DNA from: Chitinophagaceae bacterium
GTDB taxonomy: Bacteria > Bacteroidota > Bacteroidia > Chitinophagales > Chitinophagaceae
NCBI GenBank assembly: GCA_021738605.1
Contig: JAIPBY010000120.1
Location: 1-7,578, forward strand
Length of the DNA: 7,578 bases
Direction of reading: 5' to 3'
Positions 1 through 6,564 of the stretch are shown here, piece after piece. The stretch's first letter is position 1. The number at the start of each line of letters is the position of its first letter. The notes below the pieces were generated by a model, which did no database searches, was not told where the DNA came from, and saw only the letters and a list, made by a program, of their open reading frames with translations. The translations under genes and the position numbers were made by a program.

Positions 1-306
1 TTTTTTTACATCCACCCCCAGGAAGTAACAGGCATCTGGAACCAGGCCGAACATGCTTGCCCTGCGCCCACCCCTTGAATCAAGTTTCCCTTCATCTTGG
101 ATCAAGCCATCCTGGATCAGTTCATTGATCAAGGATGTAGTTTTGGGGACGCTGGTTCCCAAATCTTTGCTCAAATCAGTGATTGTACTGTTGCCAGACT
201 GGTTGATGTGGCTGATGATGAACTTTTTCAGGGACCTGTTTTTGAAAACAACCCCGGATACCGCTTCGTCATTGAATATATCAAGATTGGTTTTTTTTCT
301 TTTCAT
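1..306 (-). CDS. ROK-family transcriptional regulator, N-terminal part (cut by left window edge)
   Basis: Reading the minus strand from the ATG at 306 gives 102 codons open to position 1, so the gene continues outside the window. Residues about 25-70 look like a winged helix-turn-helix: a basic helix (SLKKFIISHINQSGN) followed by ITDLSKDLGTSVPKTTSLINE-type helices and a GLIQDEG turn. Residues 76-85 (DSRGGRRASM) match the 'ESTGGRRP' wing-to-core junction typical of NagC/Mlc-type ROK regulators. The following FGLVPDACYFLGVDV segment matches the start of the ROK ATPase-like sugar-binding fold. The sugar-binding and zinc motifs lie outside, so ligand and kinase activity cannot be judged. The divergent placement beside susC suggests local control of that operon (inference). 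The start at 306 is preceded by GGAAAA; an in-frame ATG at 321 (five residues longer) is possible. An A8 run falls in codons 4-7. Confidence 0.88.
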   Translation of the reverse strand, partial: MKRKKTNLDIFNDEAVSGVVFKNRSLKKFIISHINQSGNSTITDLSKDLGTSVPKTTSLINELIQDGLIQDEGKLDSRGGRRASMFGLVPDACYFLGVDVKK

Positions 307-321
307 GGTTTTTCCGTGCAT

Positions 322-329
322 CAAATCTA
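322..329 (-). promoter_or_regulatory. Candidate Bacteroidota -7 box for the ROK regulator
   Basis: On the minus strand positions 329-322 read TAGATTTG, an exact fit to the Bacteroidota -7 consensus TAnnTTTG. It ends 15 bases upstream of the ATG at 306. No convincing -33 TTTG lies at the expected distance upstream. If this box is used, transcription would begin only about 10 bases before 306 and the alternative ATG at 321 would not be transcribed. An eight-base match in AT-rich DNA can occur by chance. Confidence 0.3.
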
Positions 330-381
330 TGATTAATCTTGTCTAAAGACCTGAAATAATCAATTATAAATTTTTTTGAAA

Positions 382-410
382 ATACTTATTAAGTATATTT
401 ATTAATACTT
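382..410. promoter_or_regulatory. Candidate operator: three half-sites in overlapping inverted repeats
   Basis: The divergent gap contains ATACTTA-T-TAAGTAT (382-396), a perfect 7-base inverted repeat around one central base. A further ATACTT follows at 405-410 and forms a second inverted repeat with AAGTAT (391-396) across 8 bases. The two ATACTT copies are 23 bases apart start to start, roughly two helical turns. The position, 35-62 bases before the susC ATG and between divergent regulator and target, is where a local repressor would bind. That the ROK protein is the binder is inference. No clear -33/-7 pair for susC was found; a TATATTTA at 394-401 that overlaps the repeats is a weak -7 candidate. 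Confidence 0.45.
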
Positions 411-444
411 TTTATTGATTCTCATTAACCTAAACACAACCAAC

Positions 445-3400
445 ATGAAAAAATCGCTTTTGACGGCTTGTCTGGTGTTCTTTGCCAGTGCAATTGCACT
501 TGCTCAAACCAGGCAGCTCACTGGAAAGGTAACAGGTCCTGACAACCAAGGGGTTGCCTCGACCACGGTAAAGGTAAAGGGAGGCAACAGTGCCACCACA
601 ACAGGTTCAGATGGTAGCTTTACCCTGACCGTCCCCGCAGGAAACATCATCCTCCAGTTTTCTTCTGTAGGATTCAGCGCCAAGGAAGTCGCTGTGAGTG
701 CCTCACAATCTTCTGTGAATGTTACACTTGCCACTCAATCTTCAGATTTGAATGAGGTTGTTGTTACAGCACTGGGTATCAAGCGCGAAAAGAAAATGCT
801 GACTTACGCTTCTCAACAGGTTTCTGGAGATGAGATTCGCAGGGCAGCCAGTCCAAACTTTATGGAAGCCATCAGCGGTAAGGCTGCTGGTATCGATATC
901 CGCGTCAGTGGTTCTGGTGCAGGTGGATCTACCAAAGCTGTCCTCAGGGGCGCCAAGTCTTTGTTGGGTACCAGCGAAGCTCTTTATGTGATTGATGGTA
1001 TCCCCATGGTAAACAATAAAGGTGGTCAGCCAGGTTCCTATGGTGGAACAGATGGTGGAGATGGTCTTTCTGCATTGAACCCTGCTGATATTGAAAGCGT
1101 TAACGTTCTCAGAGGCGCGAATGCATCAATTCTTTATGGTAGCCAGGGTGCCAATGGTGTCATCCTTATCACAACCAAAAAAGGCAAGTCTGGAAAAGTA
1201 TCCGTTGATGTGAATTCCAGCACGGTGCTTGAGCAGGTTTCCAATCTTCCTGATTTTCAGTTTGAATATGGAACTGCCTCTGGTGGAGATTACAGCTGGT
1301 CAAAAACCAAGGGAGCTTACCAGAAGACATACATCGATGAGTTCTTCCAAACAGGAGTAAACGCCACGAATTCAGTTTCTGTTAGTGGTGGAAGCGATAA
1401 GACTACCGCTTATTTTTCTTATTCTAATTCCAATGCTAAAGGTGTATTGCCAACCAATACATACAACAAGAATACCATCACACTCAATCAGTCTACCAAG
1501 TTCTTCAACGACAAAGTAACCTTGAGTTCAAATGTTATTTTCTCCGCTGAAAAATCTTTCAATCGTCCGGGTGCAGGTTATTATAATAACCCCCTGACTG
1601 GATTGTATCTATTCGCCCGCGAAAGAGATTTTGCAGCATATAAAGCAAACTACCAGGTTTTCAATGATGTTCGCAACATGAACCGGATGAACTGGTATTC
1701 TACCGAGGAAAAACAAAACAATCCTTACTGGGAAATCAACAATAACTCGAAGCTTGCTACCAACAGCCGTGTGATTGCCAACATGAAATTGTCTTATGAT
1801 ATTGCAAAAGACCTGAAGTTCGAAATAAGGGGTAATATGGATTACAACAATGTGTTGTATGACAACCGCTATGCTGCAGGAGGAAATTCTGTGAGTGTAA
1901 GCCCTAATGGTTCCTGGTCTTATACCAAGTACAACGACAAATCATTGTATGCGGATGGTATCTTGACGTACAACAAAAATATAGGTGATTTTAGTTTGAC
2001 TGGATTGGCCGGTGCGAGCTACCAGAAGAATACCTTCCGGGATGGAATGTCAGTTGCCAATGGAACAACTGCTTTGCAGTACCCCAATTTCTTCTCTTTC
2101 TCTAACATGCCTTATAACATCATTTTCAACCAAACCCTTAACAGGACCCTGAAGCAAGGTGCTTTTGCAAACGTTCAGGTTGGTTTCAAGGAAATGATTT
2201 TCTTGGATCTCTCTGCCCGTAACGACTGGGCTTCAACCCTTGCGCTTACTGGAAACCAATCTTATCTGTATCCAGCCATGGGTATTTCAGCCATCATCAG
2301 CCAGATGGTGAACCTTCCCAATGCCATCTCATTCATGAAAGTAAGGGCTTCTCGCTCTGAAACAGGAAATGAGGTTCCTTACAATGTGGTCAATCCATGG
2401 AACTCCATTGGTGGAGCTGGCGGACCTACCGGTATCGGTGGAATCAACAGGAATACACAGGTTCCTTTTACCAACCTGAAGCCTGAAATTATCAAGGGCG
2501 ATGAGTATGGTCTTGAAATGAAATTCTTTGGCGGTAAGCTGGGATTGGATGCAACGTATTATAAGGATGTTAGCACCAACCAGTTCCTGACACTCAGTGC
2601 ACCTTCTGGTTCAGGTTATTCAATCTACTATGTTAACGCAGGTAAGATTTTGAACAAGGGATTTGAGGTTACCATTGATGCTGAGCCGCTGAGGACAAAC
2701 AATTTCAGGTGGAAGACTGCTGTGAACATGTCGCGCAATACCAATAAAATTGAAGAACTCATTGCTTCCAATCCCAACTACCAGGTTGGTGGAGACGATG
2801 AGGGTTTTGCCTCTATTATCAAAGCCGGTGGATCTTTCAATGATCTGTATATTTTCAAATTTGCAAGGAATGCATCTGATCAAATCATCCTGAGTGCAAC
2901 AGGTGTCCCCACCAAGGCTGCAACCCAGGTGAAAGTGGGTAATGTCAATCCTGATTTCTTGATGGGTTGGAATAATACATTCACTTACTATGATTGGTTC
3001 CTCAATGTTTTGGTCAATGGTAAATTTGGTGGTGTGGCTTTCTCTAAAACAGAAGCCTTCCTTGACTCTTATGGTGTGAGCAAAAGATCAGCGGATGCGA
3101 GAAATGCAGGTACCATTGCCATCAATGCGATTCAAGGAACAACACCTGTGACATCCATTGATCCGGTTGTTTACTATTCTGCCATCGGTGACAGGAACAA
3201 AATCATGGAGCCATATGTTTTCTCAAGAACCAATGTAAGGTTAGGACAACTATCTTTGGGGTATACGCTCAAATTCAAGAAATCCAATATCGGTATCAAA
3301 GACGCTGCCTTCTCTTTGGTTGGAAGAAACCTTTTCTTCTTCTTCAAAAAGGCGCCATTTGATCCTGAGCAATCCATGAGTACCGGAAACGGAATGCAGT

Positions 3401-3465
3401 CAAACGATGTATTCAGTCTGCCCGCCACAAGGTCTTTCGGATTTAACGTAAAGCTGTCATTCTAA
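445..3465 (+). CDS. SusC/RagA-family TonB-dependent outer-membrane receptor (SusC1)
   Basis: This 1006-residue protein is the outer-membrane channel of a SusCD glycan importer, powered by TonB-ExbBD. Residues 1-20 are a signal peptide (MKKSLLTACL, hydrophobic core, ALA before Gln21). Residues about 24-96 form a carboxypeptidase-regulatory-like beta domain (QLTGKVTGPDNQGV, GSDGSFTLTVPAG, FSSVGF). The TonB box is near 101-110 (DLNEVVVTAL). The plug spans about 115-248, with ALYVIDGIPM at 179-188 and the hallmark LNPADIESVNVLRGANA segment from 211. The rest is the 22-strand barrel, ending FNVKLSF with a terminal aromatic residue. There is no STN domain, so signalling through an ECF sigma/anti-sigma pair is not expected, which agrees with the nearby ROK regulator. 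The ATG at 445 is preferred over one at 415 because it begins the signal peptide directly. The partner SusD starts 21 bases downstream. Substrate is not readable from sequence. Confidence 0.96.
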   Translation: MKKSLLTACLVFFASAIALAQTRQLTGKVTGPDNQGVASTTVKVKGGNSATTTGSDGSFTLTVPAGNIILQFSSVGFSAKEVAVSASQSSVNVTLATQSSDLNEVVVTALGIKREKKMLTYASQQVSGDEIRRAASPNFMEAISGKAAGIDIRVSGSGAGGSTKAVLRGAKSLLGTSEALYVIDGIPMVNNKGGQPGSYGGTDGGDGLSALNPADIESVNVLRGANASILYGSQGANGVILITTKKGKSGKVSVDVNSSTVLEQVSNLPDFQFEYGTASGGDYSWSKTKGAYQKTYIDEFFQTGVNATNSVSVSGGSDKTTAYFSYSNSNAKGVLPTNTYNKNTITLNQSTKFFNDKVTLSSNVIFSAEKSFNRPGAGYYNNPLTGLYLFARERDFAAYKANYQVFNDVRNMNRMNWYSTEEKQNNPYWEINNNSKLATNSRVIANMKLSYDIAKDLKFEIRGNMDYNNVLYDNRYAAGGNSVSVSPNGSWSYTKYNDKSLYADGILTYNKNIGDFSLTGLAGASYQKNTFRDGMSVANGTTALQYPNFFSFSNMPYNIIFNQTLNRTLKQGAFANVQVGFKEMIFLDLSARNDWASTLALTGNQSYLYPAMGISAIISQMVNLPNAISFMKVRASRSETGNEVPYNVVNPWNSIGGAGGPTGIGGINRNTQVPFTNLKPEIIKGDEYGLEMKFFGGKLGLDATYYKDVSTNQFLTLSAPSGSGYSIYYVNAGKILNKGFEVTIDAEPLRTNNFRWKTAVNMSRNTNKIEELIASNPNYQVGGDDEGFASIIKAGGSFNDLYIFKFARNASDQIILSATGVPTKAATQVKVGNVNPDFLMGWNNTFTYYDWFLNVLVNGKFGGVAFSKTEAFLDSYGVSKRSADARNAGTIAINAIQGTTPVTSIDPVVYYSAIGDRNKIMEPYVFSRTNVRLGQLSLGYTLKFKKSNIGIKDAAFSLVGRNLFFFFKKAPFDPEQSMSTGNGMQSNDVFSLPATRSFGFNVKLSF

Positions 3466-3486
3466 TTAAATATAAATTCACCAATC

Positions 3487-5070
3487 ATGAAACAATTATT
3501 TGTTGCATTAATGATGCTGATTGTTTTCGGATCCTGCACAAAGGATTTCGAAAGCACCAATCAGAATCCGAATCAAATCTCTGATTTGATGCTAAAGCAG
3601 GACTTTAACCTTGTAGGTTCTCCATTTTCGGGAATGTTGTACGAATTGCATGGCAACCAAGGTAGCCAAACCCAAGAGGATCTTTGCTACGACTCCTGGA
3701 TGGGGTATATGAATACTCCCACAGACTTTGTGGGTAATGTGAACAATACCACCTATTATATCCGTTGGAATGGCTATTGGGGTCGTCAGTACAACAACGT
3801 CATGTCGCCTTCTCGTCAGGTAATCAGACTAGCGCAGGAGAACAATTTGCCTTTGTTCGCAACCTGGGCAAAATTGATCCGCATCCTTTCCATGTCTAGA
3901 TTGACGGCGATTCATGGCCCTATCATCTATTCCAACTATGGAAGTACTGCTGCCACAATCAATTATGACAAGGAGTCTGATCTTTACAATACGTTCTTCT
4001 CGCAATTGGATTCTATTCAAACAGAATTTGGTGCCAATAAAACTTATGCAGGATTTGCTAAATTTGATCCCACCTACAAAGGTAGCATCCCTTCTTGGAT
4101 GAAGGTGGTGAATTCCCTCCGCTTGAGGCTGGCCATCAGGGTATCTAAAATTTCGCCAGCGCTCGCAAAGACACAAGGTGAAAAGGCGCTTAGTGATGCC
4201 GCCGGTTTGATCGAGTCCAATGCAGACAATTTCAATATTTCTCTGCTGGGCAACATCATGCCAGTAGGAATGATTTGTTATCAGTGGGATGATACACGCA
4301 TGGGTGGACCGATTGAGTCATTCATGGTTGGTTTGAAGGATGAGCGCATTGGTAAATACTTTGCTCCGGTAACAGATCCTAAGCTGTATGCTGATCATCC
4401 TGCATATCCTTACAAGGGTATCAGAAATGGGGCCTTCAATGCTGCCAAAGCAGACAAGGTTCCTTACTCAAAAGTTTCTCCTGATTTCAACACGGTTCAG
4501 ACAAGAAGGCATTTCACTGCTTCAGAGGTTTTATTCCTTAAAGCAGAAGCTGGACTCAGGGGCTGGACAGGTGCTGGTGATCCCAAAACAAACTATGAGA
4601 ATGGTGTAAGGCTTTCTTTTGCTGATTGGGGAGCGGGTGGTGCTGATGCTTATCTTTTGGACAAGACAAGCAAGCCCATCGACTATGTAGATCCTAAAGA
4701 TGCCCGCAACAATTTCAAGACCCGTTCAACAATTACTGTTGCATGGAATGCAGCCGATAGCAAAGAGTTGATGTTGGAGAAAATCCTTACCCAGAAATAC
4801 CTGGCCGGATTTACCAATACCCTTGAGGCATGGGTTGACTTCAGAAGGACTGGTTATCCTAAGATACCTACCGTTGCTAAGAATGACAGCAGTCCAGACT
4901 GGGGCATTATTCCTGCCAATGAGTGGATCAAGAGGATGCCATTCATTCCTGGTGAAAGAACTGGTAATGCCGCTGGTGTAGCTGATGCAGTTTCCAAAAT
5001 GGGAACTGGTGCAAAAGATGATATCGCTACGCGTTTGTGGTGGGATACTGGCAATCCGCTGAATTTTTAG
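3487..5070 (+). CDS. SusD/RagB-family surface glycan-binding lipoprotein (SusD1)
   Basis: This 527-residue protein is the substrate-binding lid that sits on SusC1 at the cell surface. Residues 1-16 are a lipoprotein signal with lipobox FGSC, giving lipidated Cys17. It is followed by the family-typical acidic and Asn-rich start (TKDFESTNQNPNQ). Family signatures include NYDKESDLYNTFFSQLDS (159-176), WMKVVNSLRLRLAIRVS (204-220), SEVLFLKAEAGLRGW (346-360), EKILTQKYLAGF (431-442), EAWVDFRRTGYP (447-458) and a RLWWDTGNPLNF end. These resemble the 'SusD-like' RagB lipoprotein branch (Pfam PF12741/PF12771) more than classical starch SusD; which of the two needs a profile search. Length is normal and no break is seen. 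It is almost certainly cotranscribed with SusC1 (21-base gap) and closes the operon before the terminator at 5087. Confidence 0.95.
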   Translation: MKQLFVALMMLIVFGSCTKDFESTNQNPNQISDLMLKQDFNLVGSPFSGMLYELHGNQGSQTQEDLCYDSWMGYMNTPTDFVGNVNNTTYYIRWNGYWGRQYNNVMSPSRQVIRLAQENNLPLFATWAKLIRILSMSRLTAIHGPIIYSNYGSTAATINYDKESDLYNTFFSQLDSIQTEFGANKTYAGFAKFDPTYKGSIPSWMKVVNSLRLRLAIRVSKISPALAKTQGEKALSDAAGLIESNADNFNISLLGNIMPVGMICYQWDDTRMGGPIESFMVGLKDERIGKYFAPVTDPKLYADHPAYPYKGIRNGAFNAAKADKVPYSKVSPDFNTVQTRRHFTASEVLFLKAEAGLRGWTGAGDPKTNYENGVRLSFADWGAGGADAYLLDKTSKPIDYVDPKDARNNFKTRSTITVAWNAADSKELMLEKILTQKYLAGFTNTLEAWVDFRRTGYPKIPTVAKNDSSPDWGIIPANEWIKRMPFIPGERTGNAAGVADAVSKMGTGAKDDIATRLWWDTGNPLNF

Positions 5071-5086
5071 TCAATTGTATCTTTTC

Positions 5087-5124
5087 AAAAGGGGGGTGTT
5101 CCAACAGGAACGCCCCCCTTTTTT
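5087..5124 (+). terminator. Strong intrinsic terminator after susD1
   Basis: A 16-pair stem (5087-5102 with 5107-5122) contains six consecutive G-C pairs, one G-U wobble and a GTTCC/GGAAC top, closed by the 4-base loop AACA. A T6 run at 5119-5124 overlaps the base of the stem. The A4 run on the left arm could give the reverse strand a weaker terminator too. It begins 16 bases after the SusD stop and separates the susCD unit from the epimerase gene. Confidence 0.93.
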
Positions 5125-5228
5125 GTTTCCAACCCATTTGCATCAGCACTTTTAATATCGCCGCAGGTATAGGGTTTCGGCCTTGTTTAGCCATTGTCTC
5201 ATTTTAGATAATAAAAAAATTAACAAAG

Positions 5229-5260
5229 TTGGGTCAGTTTAGAAATATTTTATAAATTGT
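5229..5260 (+). promoter_or_regulatory. Weak candidate promoter for the epimerase gene
   Basis: The 217-base gap 5071-5287 holds the terminator and then AT-rich DNA with no gene. TTG at 5229-5231 is followed, after 19-21 bases, by TATAAATTG at 5251-5259, an imperfect match to the Bacteroidota -33/-7 arrangement (TTTG, then TAnnTTTG). It lies about 30 bases before the ATG at 5288. A promoter is expected here because the upstream operon is terminated, but the exact boxes are uncertain. Confidence 0.28.
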
Positions 5261-5287
5261 TAACTTATTACAAGAGTAATATTCATA

Positions 5288-6505
5288 ATGACAATGGTAC
5301 AAGAAATAAAAGATGATGCAGCAAGCCGGATATTGAACTATTCAAAACTTTATCATGACGAATTGGTCAAGAATGTCCTCCCGTTTTGGCTTCAGCATAG
5401 CAAGGATGAGGAGCATGGTGGCTATTTCACCTGTTTGGATCAGCAAGGCAAGGTATACGATACCGACAAGTTCATGTGGTTGCAAGGCAGAGAGGTATGG
5501 TGTTTTTCTACCATGCACAGGCTCGTTGAGCAAAATCCAGCCTGGAAGGAAATGGCCTTGCATGGGGCATCCTTCATGAAAAAATTTGGCCGGGATGCAC
5601 AAGGGAATTGGTATTTTTCTCTGACTGCAGATGGTAAGCCTCTGGTTCAACCCTATAATATATTCAGTGATTGCTTCGCTACCATGGCATTTGCTGCATT
5701 GAATAAAATTGACCCTTCACCAGAATATAAGGCAATTGCACTTGATACTTTTGAAAACATTATTGTACGCCAACACAATTGGAAGGGCGTGTACAATAAA
5801 TCATTCCCTGGTTCCAGGCCATTGAAGAATTTTACACTTCCCATGATCCTGTGTAACCTGAGTTTGGAACTTGAAGATATCCTGGGAAAGGAAAGGGTTG
5901 ACTCATTTATACCGACGGTTCTCCATGAAGTGATGGATGTTTTTTATAGGCCAGAGCTTGGTCTGATTGTTGAAAATGTGAATCAAGACGGAAGCCTTTC
6001 GGATACACTTGAAGGGCGATTGATGAATCCTGGTCATGCCATTGAAGCCATGTGGTTCATCATGGATTTGGGGAAGCGCATGAACAATGTTGCACTGATT
6101 GAAAAGGCAAAGAACATCATGTTGAAAACGATAGAACATGCTTGGGACAAACAATATGGTGGATTGTTCTATTTCATGGATACAGAAAACAAGCCATTGC
6201 AGCAGCTGGAGTGGGACCAAAAACTCTGGTGGGTTCATGTGGAATCCCTTGTGGCGTTGGCCAAGGGGTATTCGCTTACAAATGACCCCGCCTGCTTAAA
6301 ATGGTTTGATACCATGCATGCATATACCTGGGAGAAATTCCGTGATCCTGAAAACGGAGAGTGGTTCGGTTATTTGAACCGGCGCGGAGAGGTGCTCAGC
6401 ACCGCCAAAGGAGGAAAATGGAAAGGCTGTTTTCATATTCCCAGGGCCTTGTACCAGGTTTCAAAAACATTCAGCGATTTCCTTTCCACTGCAAATGAAA
6501 AATAA
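5288..6505 (+). CDS. AGE-family epimerase, probable N-acylglucosamine 2-epimerase (renin-binding-protein type)
   Basis: This 405-residue protein without a signal peptide is a cytoplasmic (alpha/alpha)6-barrel sugar epimerase. The likely reaction is N-acetylmannosamine to N-acetylglucosamine interconversion. Visible motifs are LQGREVW (65-71, Arg68), MNPGHAIEAMWF (246-257, His250), LWWVHVESL (313-321, Glu319), GEWFGYLNRRG (357-367) and KGCFHIPRAL (379-388, His383, Arg386). These residues match, at a constant offset of 11, the catalytic set I recall for the Anabaena enzyme (Arg57, His239, Glu308, His372, Arg375). The KGCFH-[IV]-PR ending is that of animal renin-binding protein and bacterial GlcNAc 2-epimerases, not the 'PYHN.R' ending of cellobiose 2-epimerases. 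Length is usual. The ATG at 5288 is used; Met3 (5294) is an alternative, and neither has a clear ribosome-binding site. The next susC starts 59 bases downstream with no terminator, so the two are probably cotranscribed. Other AGE sugars remain possible. Confidence 0.9.
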   Translation: MTMVQEIKDDAASRILNYSKLYHDELVKNVLPFWLQHSKDEEHGGYFTCLDQQGKVYDTDKFMWLQGREVWCFSTMHRLVEQNPAWKEMALHGASFMKKFGRDAQGNWYFSLTADGKPLVQPYNIFSDCFATMAFAALNKIDPSPEYKAIALDTFENIIVRQHNWKGVYNKSFPGSRPLKNFTLPMILCNLSLELEDILGKERVDSFIPTVLHEVMDVFYRPELGLIVENVNQDGSLSDTLEGRLMNPGHAIEAMWFIMDLGKRMNNVALIEKAKNIMLKTIEHAWDKQYGGLFYFMDTENKPLQQLEWDQKLWWVHVESLVALAKGYSLTNDPACLKWFDTMHAYTWEKFRDPENGEWFGYLNRRGEVLSTAKGGKWKGCFHIPRALYQVSKTFSDFLSTANEK

Positions 6506-6564
6506 TTTTATCCTTCCAAACATAAAATAAGCATCAACAGAACCATTTTAAACAAAACACAATC

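Noticed and set aside
53..346. Plus-strand open frames of 97 and 79 codons at the left end
   Set aside because: They lie antisense to a frame with clear ROK winged-helix and core motifs, and their translations show no recognisable pattern.
341..350. Short palindrome GTCTAAAGAC in the divergent gap as a second operator
   Set aside because: Arms of four bases are too short to support without conservation data.
415..444. Ten-residue N-terminal extension of SusC1 from the ATG at 415
   Set aside because: It would place MILINLNTTN before a complete signal peptide and falls next to the candidate operator and promoter; the ATG at 445 starts the signal directly.
3329..3355. Run of phenylalanines (FFFF) near the SusC1 C-terminus, considered as a sequencing or frame problem
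   Set aside because: The frame continues into a normal SusC ending (FDPE, then FNVKLSF), so it is a hydrophobic barrel strand rather than an error.
5220..5263. Inverted repeat TTAACAA (5220-5226) and TTGTTAA (5257-5263)
   Set aside because: Arms of seven AT-rich bases separated by 30 bases are expected by chance here, and no third copy supports it.
5288..6505. Cellobiose 2-epimerase as the identity of the AGE-family protein
   Set aside because: The C-terminal KGCFHIPR motif and EWFGYLNRRG segment are of the renin-binding-protein type rather than the PYHN.R type of cellobiose epimerases.
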